From Eubacterium sp. UBA4343 (GTDB taxonomy: Bacteria; Bacillota; Clostridia; Lachnospirales; Lachnospiraceae), in NCBI GenBank assembly GCA_002394235.1, contig DGTF01000068.1, positions 37,897 through 68,920 of the forward strand: DNA of 31,024 bases, read 5' to 3'. The translations under genes were made by a program, and so were the position numbers. Below are positions 24,516 through 31,024 of this stretch, in pieces (the first letter of the stretch is position 1; each line of letters opens with the position of its first letter). The notes beneath the pieces were generated by a model that did not search any database, was not told the DNA's origin, and was given only the letters and a program-made list of their open reading frames with translations.

Positions 24516-25448
24516 TTACATCTCATCCTGCATTGCGCGGAATTTTGCTACATATTCATCAAACTTCGGATAACGGTCGCGGCGGTTCAGTTCTACCTGA
24601 TGCTCCATTACGCCTGTAAATTTCAGGCGGCTTCTGTCCTGCTGCTCCTTAGAGTAAACAGCCTTGATCTCACCGTCTACCATCTTCAGCTCACCATAAA
24701 TGCCGCAGATCGGGCAGGAGATCTTATTATGTCCCATCATGGTCACCTCATTGCAATGGCATACCGGACAGGTTCCCGGATCCGATTCCCAGGTGATTTC
24801 ACTGGTCTTCATATCCAGGGCATCCACCATCCGGCGTCCCATACGCTCTGACTGCTCCGTCAGCATCCTTGCGCGGTCTGGAACATAAGAGCCATAAGCA
24901 TCCAGCTGGTCTACCACCTTCATGTTCAGACTCATACCGAACAGATTCATGCTGGGAAGGCCATAAGATACCCAGTTCTGCGTCGTAGCACCACCGACCG
25001 AGATATAAGAAACCAGGTGTCTCTTCAGGCAGTTTTCCGGAAGCGGAACAAAGCCTTCCGTATCCTCTCGAAGGGCGTTTTCGAAAAGCATATAAGCCTT
25101 GTCGTGTGCCGGTCCGAAACGATCGATGAAATTCTTGAGCTGACCGGTCTGTGCAAGCACATACACCGGTGCCGCCAGAATGATTCCGTCAGCTGCCAGA
25201 ACTGCGTCCGAGAGTGCTTCAAAATCATCCTTCTGAATACAGCTGATCTGCTCAACGCCGCTCTGGAGCTTTCTGGAGCAGGCTCCGCATCCGATACAAT
25301 GCGTAATCTTCAGCTTCATGCAGTCGATAATTTCAAATTCGACATCCTTGCCTTCCGCTTCCTTTTTTGCCGCCTCCATGGCCGCATCCAGAAATTTTCT
25401 GCAGTTTCCATGTGCACGTCCAAAGTTAAGCCCAAGTATTTTTTTCAT
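24516..25448 (-). CDS. Flavodoxin-fold iron-sulfur flavoprotein with zinc ribbon (copy 1)
   Basis: The protein is 310 residues; AGGAGG lies 5 bases before ATG 25448. Residues 1-215 have the NADPH-dependent FMN reductase/flavodoxin fold (ILGLNFGRAHGNCRKF; DGIILAAPVYVLAQTGQLKNFIDRF). Cys51, 54, 57 and 70 form CX2CX2CX12C, similar to the cluster motif of archaeal/clostridial iron-sulfur flavoprotein (Isf), so an [4Fe-4S] cluster is likely. Cys227, 230, 245 and 248 (CPVC and CPIC) form a zinc-ribbon or rubredoxin-like site near the C-terminus. It would pass electrons one or two at a time between ferredoxin or NAD(P)H and a substrate or partner. It is closely similar in plan to the neighbour at 25698-26645 and lies just upstream of the esterase gene. 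Confidence 0.8.
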   Translation of the reverse strand: MKKILGLNFGRAHGNCRKFLDAAMEAAKKEAEGKDVEFEIIDCMKLKITHCIGCGACSRKLQSGVEQISCIQKDDFEALSDAVLAADGIILAAPVYVLAQTGQLKNFIDRFGPAHDKAYMLFENALREDTEGFVPLPENCLKRHLVSYISVGGATTQNWVSYGLPSMNLFGMSLNMKVVDQLDAYGSYVPDRARMLTEQSERMGRRMVDALDMKTSEITWESDPGTCPVCHCNEVTMMGHNKISCPICGIYGELKMVDGEIKAVYSKEQQDRSRLKFTGVMEHQVELNRRDRYPKFDEYVAKFRAMQDEM

Positions 25449-25550
25449 CTTTGCCTCCTGTATGATATCTTTTGTTTCTTTACTTTCTGCCGTACGCTTT
25501 TCCGTATTCCCGAATAGGACGGCGTCCGTCTCAAAAACAAATCAACATTT

Positions 25551-25568
25551 TCATACAAGAGGATATCA
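25551..25568. promoter_or_regulatory. Candidate operator, copy 1 (TCATACAAGAGGATATCA)
   Basis: This 18-base site matches the one at 25661-25678 at 16 of 18 positions. It lies about 100 bases upstream of the flavoprotein copy 1 start, in the gap between the two flavoprotein genes. Its dyad symmetry is weaker than in the second copy. Confidence 0.35.
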
Positions 25569-25660
25569 TGCGGCAGCCGGCTTATCATCTTCTCAAATCA
25601 CCTGATTGAAGGGATTATTTTGACCTGTTCATTCTCTGCATGCCTGACAAAAGGTCATTA

Positions 25661-25678
25661 TCATATAAGAGGATATGA
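25661..25678. promoter_or_regulatory. Candidate operator, copy 2 (TCATATAAGAGGATATGA)
   Basis: TCATAT and ATATGA form a perfect 6-bp inverted repeat around AAGAGG. A near-identical site lies 110 bases away. Both are in the 249-base gap between the flavoprotein genes, suggesting local control of copy 1. The binding protein is unknown. Confidence 0.4.
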
Positions 25679-25697
25679 CTTACCGCGCCGGTGCATG

Positions 25698-26645
25698 TTA
25701 CTCCCCCACATGCATATATTTTATCTTCAGTTCCTTCAGCCCTGCTACCTTCTTCTGGGTAACGGCGCCGTTTGCGATTTCATTTCTGTGTTCCAGCTTC
25801 CCCGCGTATGTCATTCGGGATCTTGCCTGTTCCGCAGTCGGCCACTCGTAGCGAATTTTTCCGTCTTTTACGAGAACTTTTCCGTTGGTACCGCAGATTG
25901 CACACTCCACAAGGTCAGAGCCCTGATGTACGCGCACCATGCTCTGATGGCACACCGGACATACATAATCGCCGGATCCTCTCCATTTTGTCCGTTCTTC
26001 ATCATTTGATGCAGCGAGCGCTTCGATCACATGCTGCGCCATCTCATCCATCCGCTCCATCTGTTCCGGAACACCCAGCACATGTTCAACATTCATGGCG
26101 CCGTAATACACATGTGTGTCAATCACATCTACGCCGGTGGACATCATTGCTTCATACATCACCGGAATCGTCATGATGGTCCAGTTCTCGGTTCTCGCGC
26201 CCCCGACCGCAAGCAGACAGCCGACGCGCGGCTTGAACACTCTCTCATCAGGAAGCAGAGGGTTTCCGCTCGCGATACGCTCTTTTTTCGCCTCTGTCAG
26301 GAAGGCAAGATCATGGCTCGGTCCCATGCGGTCGCAGAAGGTTTTGAAGGTACCGGAGGGAGATGTCTCGTAAACCGGAGATCCGATCAGCACCGCATCC
26401 GCGGAGTAGAACGCATCCTCTACAATGTGGAAATCATCTTTGTGAATGCAGGTGCCGTTGGATCTGCCGCTCATGATCCCTCCGACACACGCACAGCATC
26501 CCGTGCACGGCTCAATGTTCAGATCGTCCGGCCGGATAAACTGAATCTCATGTCCCGCCTCCTGACATTTAATCAATACTTCCTTCAGCATTACATCGGT
26601 GTTGGACATTTTTCGTCCGAAGGAAATCGCTACTACTTTGCTCAT
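25698..26645 (-). CDS. Flavodoxin-fold iron-sulfur flavoprotein with zinc ribbon (copy 2)
   Basis: The protein is 315 residues; GGGAGG lies 6 bases before ATG 26645. It has the same three-part plan as the gene at 24516-25448: a flavodoxin/FMN reductase domain (VVAISFGRKMSNTDVML; DAVLIGSPVYETSPSGTFKTFCDRM), Cys47, 50, 53 and 66 in CX2CX2CX12C, and a zinc-ribbon pair at Cys229/232 and 248/251. Both also share a GGARTENW/GGATTQNW segment, so they are old duplicates. The spacing of the cluster cysteines is exactly kept while much of the rest has diverged, which supports a real metal site. A strong promoter and a hairpin leader stand upstream. The substrate is not known; the neighbouring esterase and glycosidases suggest reduction of something released from plant material. 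Confidence 0.8.
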   Translation of the reverse strand: MSKVVAISFGRKMSNTDVMLKEVLIKCQEAGHEIQFIRPDDLNIEPCTGCCACVGGIMSGRSNGTCIHKDDFHIVEDAFYSADAVLIGSPVYETSPSGTFKTFCDRMGPSHDLAFLTEAKKERIASGNPLLPDERVFKPRVGCLLAVGGARTENWTIMTIPVMYEAMMSTGVDVIDTHVYYGAMNVEHVLGVPEQMERMDEMAQHVIEALAASNDEERTKWRGSGDYVCPVCHQSMVRVHQGSDLVECAICGTNGKVLVKDGKIRYEWPTAEQARSRMTYAGKLEHRNEIANGAVTQKKVAGLKELKIKYMHVGE

Positions 26646-26682
26646 TTAAATCCTCCCCGTTTTATACCGGATATTTTCAAAA

Positions 26683-26717
26683 AGCTGCGGTGACAAAGTC
26701 CAATCGTCGCCGCAGCT
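26683..26717 (-). terminator. Terminator-like hairpin at the start of the flavoprotein transcript
   Basis: AGCTGCGG pairs with CCGCAGCT, and the stem continues through a G-U pair and GAC/GTC to 12 bp. TTTTT follows on the minus strand (and CCTTTTT on the plus strand). It lies between the symporter stop and flavoprotein copy 2, but also just downstream of a strong promoter. It can end the symporter transcript, and it may attenuate or stabilise the flavoprotein transcript. Confidence 0.7.
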
Positions 26718-26725
26718 CCTTTTTC

Positions 26726-26753
26726 ATTATACTATTAATATCGATACGATCAA
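26726..26753 (-). promoter_or_regulatory. Strong sigma-A promoter for the flavoprotein/esterase/glycosidase genes
   Basis: On the minus strand, TTGATC (26753-26748), a 16-base spacer and a perfect TATAAT (26731-26726). Transcription would start near 26719, immediately before the hairpin at 26717-26683 and about 75 bases ahead of flavoprotein copy 2. Confidence 0.65.
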
Positions 26754-26836
26754 CTTATCTCTGTTTCAACTGTTTTTATATCTTTTGCGTTACGTTTTTT
26801 CAGCGTGTCAAACGCTAATTCTCTGGCAGCAGTGAC

Positions 26837-28285
26837 TTACAGATGTTCATTATCTGCCTCAATAGCCGCATCTGTCTCAGCCTCTGCTTTGGCATTTTTC
26901 TCCGCCTTTGCTCCTCTGCGGGCTTCAAGATCTGCATAAATCTGATCCATTTTCTTCGGAGACAGATCATAGAAGAAAATAACAATTGCCGAAACAAGAA
27001 TAACTGCTGCCGGGAACAGATTGACAATCGCATTGATTCCCAACTTGACGGAAGCCGTCTGCTCTACATTCGGAACATATCCGATGGCATTCAGAAGCTG
27101 TACGGTTACCACACCGCTGACAGCGGTAGCCAGTTTTACGGCAAATCCGACAAAGGAGAATGTCAGACCGACCTCACGCACCCCATATTTCCAGTCGCCG
27201 TACTCGATGGAATCTGCCATCATGCCGGGTGCAATTGCTCCGTTGCACATGCACAGTCCGATAATTGCGGAGAATACAAACAGCAGACGAATATCTGTTC
27301 CAAAGAAAAAGATTCCAATCAGAGCGGCAATCTGAATGAACGTCGTGATCAGCATATAGCCCTTCTTTGTGAAAGTCTTTGTACCCCATGGAAGGGATGC
27401 ATTGCCGATCAGCTGGCAGACCGTCATGGTTGTAAAGATTGGTGCGATCATCATCGGATTGCCTACCACGTACAGGATATAAAAGGTCAGCATGGACATC
27501 CGGGCCATTGCTCCGATCGCTCCCGAGAACGTAGACAGAATGGTAATCACAATATTCTTGTTCTTGAATACCGCCGGGAGTGCTTCCTTGAGCGGCGTAT
27601 GTTTTGCTTCGGTCATAGCGACTTCGTCCGGTCTCTCCTTGCATCCGGCAAAGCAGGTCCAGAAACAGGGCAGCAGGGCGATGGACGCGATCAGGGCGGT
27701 CATGAAATAGCCATGCGCGTTCGGTGTCTCTGATTTTCCGAAGAACAGGATGAGCGGCATGGATACCGCAGAAAGTACAATACCGATAGCGCCGGATCCG
27801 ACCGCGCGGCAGGAAGCATAGTTCATCCGGACCTGAGAATCCTTCGCGATCAGATTTACCAGACCCTGATAAGGAATGCAGACTGCTGTGTAAGACATCC
27901 CCGCACCAATATACGTCAGGAGAGCAAGTACAACCTTCATGGTACCCGACACATTAAAGGTCGAAAAGGTCAGCAGATTGAAAATAGACAGGGCAATCGG
28001 TGCAAAGAGCAAATACGGTCTGAATTTACCCCAGCGTGATTTCGTCTTGTCGGCAATGACTCCCATCATCGGGTCGTTGACAGCGTCCCAGACACGTGCA
28101 ATGATAAAGATCATCGAGATTGCGGCAGCGGACAGTCCCAGGATGTCTGTGTAAAAGACCGTCAGATAGGTACTGATCATGTACCAGGACATCTGACACC
28201 CGACTTCACCCATCCCGTAAAACGCACCGGTCCGCCAGTTCGTTTTTTCCTTTGCCGCAGGCGCGGCAGATATTGAATTACTCAT
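26837..28285 (-). CDS. GPH-family sugar symporter (XynT/LacS-like)
   Basis: The protein is 482 residues; GAGGAGG lies 5 bases before ATG 28285. It is a glycoside-pentoside-hexuronide:cation symporter with about 12 membrane helices. Family marks are FYTDILGLSAAAISMIF, ARVWDAVNDPMMGVIADKT and SRWGKFRPYLLFAP. It lacks the C-terminal IIA regulatory domain found in LacS. It would import beta-xylosides, xylo-oligosaccharides or similar small glycosides for the intracellular GH3 and GH43 enzymes. It is divergent from the AraC-GH39 regulator at 28538, whose presumed sites lie between the two, so it is the most likely direct target of that regulator. The C-terminus is rich in Ala, Glu and Lys (GAKAEKNAKAEAETDA). 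Confidence 0.92.
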   Translation of the reverse strand: MSNSISAAPAAKEKTNWRTGAFYGMGEVGCQMSWYMISTYLTVFYTDILGLSAAAISMIFIIARVWDAVNDPMMGVIADKTKSRWGKFRPYLLFAPIALSIFNLLTFSTFNVSGTMKVVLALLTYIGAGMSYTAVCIPYQGLVNLIAKDSQVRMNYASCRAVGSGAIGIVLSAVSMPLILFFGKSETPNAHGYFMTALIASIALLPCFWTCFAGCKERPDEVAMTEAKHTPLKEALPAVFKNKNIVITILSTFSGAIGAMARMSMLTFYILYVVGNPMMIAPIFTTMTVCQLIGNASLPWGTKTFTKKGYMLITTFIQIAALIGIFFFGTDIRLLFVFSAIIGLCMCNGAIAPGMMADSIEYGDWKYGVREVGLTFSFVGFAVKLATAVSGVVTVQLLNAIGYVPNVEQTASVKLGINAIVNLFPAAVILVSAIVIFFYDLSPKKMDQIYADLEARRGAKAEKNAKAEAETDAAIEADNEHL

Positions 28286-28335
28286 GTATTCCTCCTCGCC
28301 CTGTATCCTTCAGGGCCCTCATAAATTGTAATTGA

Positions 28336-28341
28336 AGTATA
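28336..28341 (-). promoter_or_regulatory. Likely -10 box of the symporter promoter
   Basis: On the minus strand TATACT stands about 50 bases before the symporter start. No acceptable -35 box lies 16-18 bases upstream, as expected for an AraC-activated promoter. The repeat cluster at 28385-28443 lies farther upstream. Confidence 0.4.
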
Positions 28342-28384
28342 GAGCAGAACCCCCTCCCTCTGCGAGGAGAAACGGATCAAATCA

Positions 28385-28404
28385 TTGCGCATTTTTTGCG
28401 CATT
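28385..28404. promoter_or_regulatory. Tandem TTGCGCATT repeats, candidate AraC operator
   Basis: TTGCGCATT occurs at 28385-28393 and again at 28396-28404, exactly 11 bases apart, so on the same face of the helix, as AraC proteins prefer. Related partial copies follow (ATGCATTTTGC at 28407-28417, TAACGCAA at 28422-28429 and TTGCATT from 28438). The cluster lies between the divergent symporter and regulator genes and could control both. Confidence 0.5.
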
Positions 28405-28437
28405 CCATGCATTTTGCTTCATAACGCAATAATTCAT

Positions 28438-28466
28438 TTGCATTTTTCTCACTTTTGAAATACTAT
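28438..28466 (+). promoter_or_regulatory. Promoter of the plus-strand AraC-GH39 regulator
   Basis: TTGCAT (28438-28443), a 17-base spacer and TACTAT (28461-28466) give a good sigma-A match. The -35 box overlaps the edge of the repeat cluster, so autoregulation is plausible. Confidence 0.5.
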
Positions 28467-28537
28467 ATTTGTAATCGAAAGTACTAAGAAAAACCATTTT
28501 ATTGAATCATTCCATGAAAAAGGAAGTGGTACATCTC

Positions 28538-30922
28538 ATGCAAAAACAGCTTCCCGGCTACAAGATTTCATTTTTACCGTCCGGAGAGATGACAACAGAT
28601 GGCCCCGATCTGCACCTGTTTTATGTTATCAAAGGCACCTGCCACTATTGCCGGGGTAATGATGCCGAAGAGGTTGATGCCGCCCAGACCGCTGTTTTCC
28701 TTGTAAACCATGCAGAATCAGCTCACATTGTAATACCGGCACGCGCTATCCTGGGCTGTCTTTCCATCGATTACTATGCTCTCTGCGCTTCCGCCGGTGT
28801 GTCGCGCCTTCTCTTTCACCTTGACGCCCCCGTAAATGACAGCGACGCTGATCAGGTACTGATTAAAAGTCTGCAGAATCTGTTTCTTCATGCCATCGAG
28901 CATTCGCCCCGGAATTATTATCCGGACATTCAGTCCATCTGTCAGATTCTGTCCGATCTGATCGATCATTATCAGGTTTCTGTCTCCCTGCCAGGAAAAG
29001 ACACATTTTCCTCTATTCTGGAAAATATCTACCAGAATCTCAGCGGAGATGTCAGTCTGCAGGCCATTGCCGACAGTCTCTTTATGTCGCCTTCCACGGT
29101 TTCCCGGATCTTTTATAAAGAGGCCGGCATTCACCTTAAGGACTTCATTCGCAGACACCGGCTCGAGGCTGTTGCCGATGAACTCACTGAAAATGACAAG
29201 AGCATTCTCCGCATTGCCACCGATAACGGATTTTCGAGCCCATCCACCCTGAACCGGGAATTCCGGAACTATTTCGGGGTTACTCCGTCCCAATACCGAA
29301 AAGAAAAAAGAGAGCTGCCGAACCGACAAATCCCAGGCCCGGAAAGCAATCAGGAGTCGATTCGCAGGGCGCTCCGCCAGGATATGCGCAAGAGTAAGCT
29401 TTCTCAGGAAACTTTAACCATAGACGCGGACATCCACGCCGGTTCGCCCATGAAGAAATGGCAGAACCACGTGCTGAACGTCGGATCCGTCTACGCACTT
29501 ACGTCTGCGATCATGCAGGCTCAGGTTCTACAGCTCGCCGAAGAACTTTCTCCGATTTACATCCGTCTGTGGAATATCTTTGATCTGCGTCTTCTGATGC
29601 AGGCCGAAGGCCGCCCGGAGCTGAACTTCGCCCGATTGGATGAAGTCCTCGATTTCTGCACGGATCATCAGCTGCGTCTTTTTCTGGATCTCAGTCCGAG
29701 ACGGAATCTGGCAAGGGCAAGCGAACAATCTGTCATCTATGACCGTGAGGAAAATATCATTTTTGAAAGCGAGAGACTCTGGCTGGAAGCATTGAATGAC
29801 CTACTTCAGCATCTTCGGGATCGTTACGGGCCGAAGACAGTCAGCCGGTGGGTTTTCGAATTCTCTTTCTTCCTGAATGAAAGTCCTTATTACATAGACC
29901 CCCACTACAGTAGTTCCAGAGTCTGGGAGCTTGGATATTCCGCTATTCGCCGGATCGTTCCCGGAGCCAGGATCGCCGGACCGGGCATGATCGGAACCGA
30001 AGACACTGAGTTTCTCAACATGCTGCTGGACAGCTATTTGCTTCCTGACAGGTATCCCGATATTTTTACCGCAATGGCCTTCCCGTATAATTCCCCCCTG
30101 AGCAATGGAGATCATCGTGTCTCTGCACGACAGACGTTTCAGCGGATCTCAGACCCGGACTCCATAACACGGCAGATTGACATCATGCTTCAGGTATTGA
30201 AAAATCATTCTTTCAGCGGAAAGATTTATATCACTGACTGGGGATACAGTGTTGCGAACCGGAACTACCTGCAGGACAGCTGCTTTCGGGCGGCATATTC
30301 CATACATACCATTCTGGCCGAATACGAAAAGGTTTCTGCCATGGGCATCTTCTATGCCTCCGATCTGCTGAATATCTTCTCGGACAATGCCGCTATTCTC
30401 TCCGGAAGCGGAGGCATCCTCTCCAGAAACGGAATTCACAAGCCGGTATATTACGCGTTTGAAATGATGATGCATCTCGGTCGTTCCCGTATCTATCAGG
30501 ACAGTCACGTACTGATCACTTCCGACGGCAGCCGTGACCTCCGCATTCTATGTCATAACCTGCAGATGCCGGCTTCCCAGTACTATTTTTCCGAGGAAAA
30601 CTCTCTGCGGCCGGCAGATGTTGATACTCTGTTCCGCGACCGGGAGGAGCTTCAGGTCAGTATCTCTATCCGGGTGGATCCCGAAATCACAAACTGGCAG
30701 GTGCATCATGTCACGCTGAACAACGAGGCTGGAAGTGTACTGTCCAAATGGAAGAACTATGGATTTGAAACCGATCTTTCCCGGGTTGACATCGATTACA
30801 TCCGGCAAACCGCGATCCCGGACATGAGGTCTCACAGAGTAACCGTCCGAAACGGAAAACTTCTTCTCGAGCTGACCTTAAAAGTCAATGAGCTGCGTTT
30901 CATCCGCCTCACTGCAAGATAA
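28538..30922 (+). CDS. AraC-family regulator fused to a degenerate GH39 domain (paralogue)
   Basis: The protein is 794 residues from ATG 28538, which is preceded by AAGGAAGTGG and matches the start of its paralogue; ATG 28514 or TTG 28502 are in-frame alternatives. The plan is the same as the gene at 12299-14716: a cupin-like sensor (about 8-95), an AraC double helix-turn-helix (about 160-258; SLQAIADSLFMSPSTVSRIF), then a XynB-like GH39 region to the end. Here both catalytic positions are lost: the WNEPN motif reads SFFLN, putting Phe445 at the acid/base site, and the nucleophile motif TEYN/TEWN reads TDWG (Asp567). An active glycosidase is therefore very unlikely, and a xyloside-binding role is favoured. 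It diverges from the GPH symporter gene. A perfect hairpin begins two bases after its stop codon. Confidence 0.88.
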   Translation: MQKQLPGYKISFLPSGEMTTDGPDLHLFYVIKGTCHYCRGNDAEEVDAAQTAVFLVNHAESAHIVIPARAILGCLSIDYYALCASAGVSRLLFHLDAPVNDSDADQVLIKSLQNLFLHAIEHSPRNYYPDIQSICQILSDLIDHYQVSVSLPGKDTFSSILENIYQNLSGDVSLQAIADSLFMSPSTVSRIFYKEAGIHLKDFIRRHRLEAVADELTENDKSILRIATDNGFSSPSTLNREFRNYFGVTPSQYRKEKRELPNRQIPGPESNQESIRRALRQDMRKSKLSQETLTIDADIHAGSPMKKWQNHVLNVGSVYALTSAIMQAQVLQLAEELSPIYIRLWNIFDLRLLMQAEGRPELNFARLDEVLDFCTDHQLRLFLDLSPRRNLARASEQSVIYDREENIIFESERLWLEALNDLLQHLRDRYGPKTVSRWVFEFSFFLNESPYYIDPHYSSSRVWELGYSAIRRIVPGARIAGPGMIGTEDTEFLNMLLDSYLLPDRYPDIFTAMAFPYNSPLSNGDHRVSARQTFQRISDPDSITRQIDIMLQVLKNHSFSGKIYITDWGYSVANRNYLQDSCFRAAYSIHTILAEYEKVSAMGIFYASDLLNIFSDNAAILSGSGGILSRNGIHKPVYYAFEMMMHLGRSRIYQDSHVLITSDGSRDLRILCHNLQMPASQYYFSEENSLRPADVDTLFRDREELQVSISIRVDPEITNWQVHHVTLNNEAGSVLSKWKNYGFETDLSRVDIDYIRQTAIPDMRSHRVTVRNGKLLLELTLKVNELRFIRLTAR

Positions 30923-30923
30923 A

Positions 30924-30960
30924 AGCGAGATAAAACACGCTGCGCGAGTTTTATCTCGCT
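30924..30960. terminator. Perfect 13-bp hairpin after the AraC-GH39 stop codon
   Basis: AGCGAGATAAAAC (30924-30936) and GTTTTATCTCGCT (30948-30960) pair perfectly over an 11-base loop. The position right after the stop suggests a terminator, but no T-tract follows on the plus strand; on the minus strand TTTTA follows. It joins directly onto the repeat at 30960-31024 and may be part of the same mobile or palindromic element. Confidence 0.55.
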
Positions 30961-31024
30961 ATCGCGACGCTCGCCGCACACGAATACTTCGCATTCGGCT
31001 GCGGCTCACTGTTCGCGTAAAATA
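30960..31024. repeat. Long copy of the dispersed hairpin repeat at the right edge
   Basis: Bases 30960-30974 repeat window bases 1-15, and the CGCGTAAAA tail (31014-31022) repeats the tail of that copy. Between them lies a nested hairpin: GCCGCA/TGCGGC around CGAAT/ATTCG (30973-31005), enclosed by CGCGA/TCGCG (30963-30967 and 31013-31017). The left-edge copy has only the outer stem. Confidence 0.6.

Noticed and set aside
14756..30922. Polysaccharide utilisation locus of the Bacteroidetes type
   Set aside because: No SusC/SusD-like genes are present and all hydrolases lack signal peptides; this is an intracellular oligosaccharide locus of Gram-positive type.

Overview
The window looks like a chromosomal piece of a strictly anaerobic, carbohydrate-degrading Clostridia, most probably a gut or rumen Lachnospiraceae. 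The reasons are the moderate GC content, strong AGGAGG ribosome sites before nearly every gene, multi-cluster ferredoxin-type electron carriers, several xylan-type glycosidases, a GPH sugar symporter and AraC regulators. The species is not identified. No rRNA, tRNA, CRISPR array, transposase or phage gene was seen. Related repeat/hairpin elements lie at both extreme ends, so the window may be a whole contig broken at a dispersed repeat.

Layout, read in the direction of transcription. Everything except the last gene is on the minus strand, so gene order runs right to left. At the right end an AraC-type regulator fused to a GH39-like domain (28538-30922, plus strand) diverges from a GPH symporter (26837-28285). 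Next comes a strong promoter with a hairpin at its start, then two paralogous iron-sulfur/zinc-ribbon flavoproteins (25698-26645 and 24516-25448), an esterase (23357-24391), a GH3 (21006-23246) and a GH43 (19234-20853). After a 392-base gap follow a MATE transporter, a large GH106-like glycosidase and a second AraC-GH39 regulator (12299-14716). A complete Dpp/Opp-type ABC transporter operon follows (SBP, two permeases, two ATPases) with a SnoaL-like protein at its end (5987-12036). Beyond a clear terminator lies a three-gene redox cassette (785-5692): a fumarate-reductase-like flavoprotein, a NuoG/GltD-type fusion and a NuoF-like iron-sulfur protein. A broken zinc-ribbon ORF and a four-helix membrane protein close the left end.

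How the parts may work together (inference). The symporter, esterase, GH3, GH43 and GH106-like enzyme would import and strip decorated xylo-oligosaccharides. The two regulators carry XynB-type GH39 domains with altered catalytic residues, which suggests they bind xylosides as sensors rather than cutting them. The flavoproteins and the redox cassette would carry NAD(P)H electrons to an unknown organic acceptor, possibly an unsaturated acid or aglycone released from plant material. The most interesting items are the paired pseudo-glycosidase regulators, the redox cassette with its internal terminator, and the twin flavoproteins with a conserved CX2CX2CX12C motif plus a zinc ribbon.
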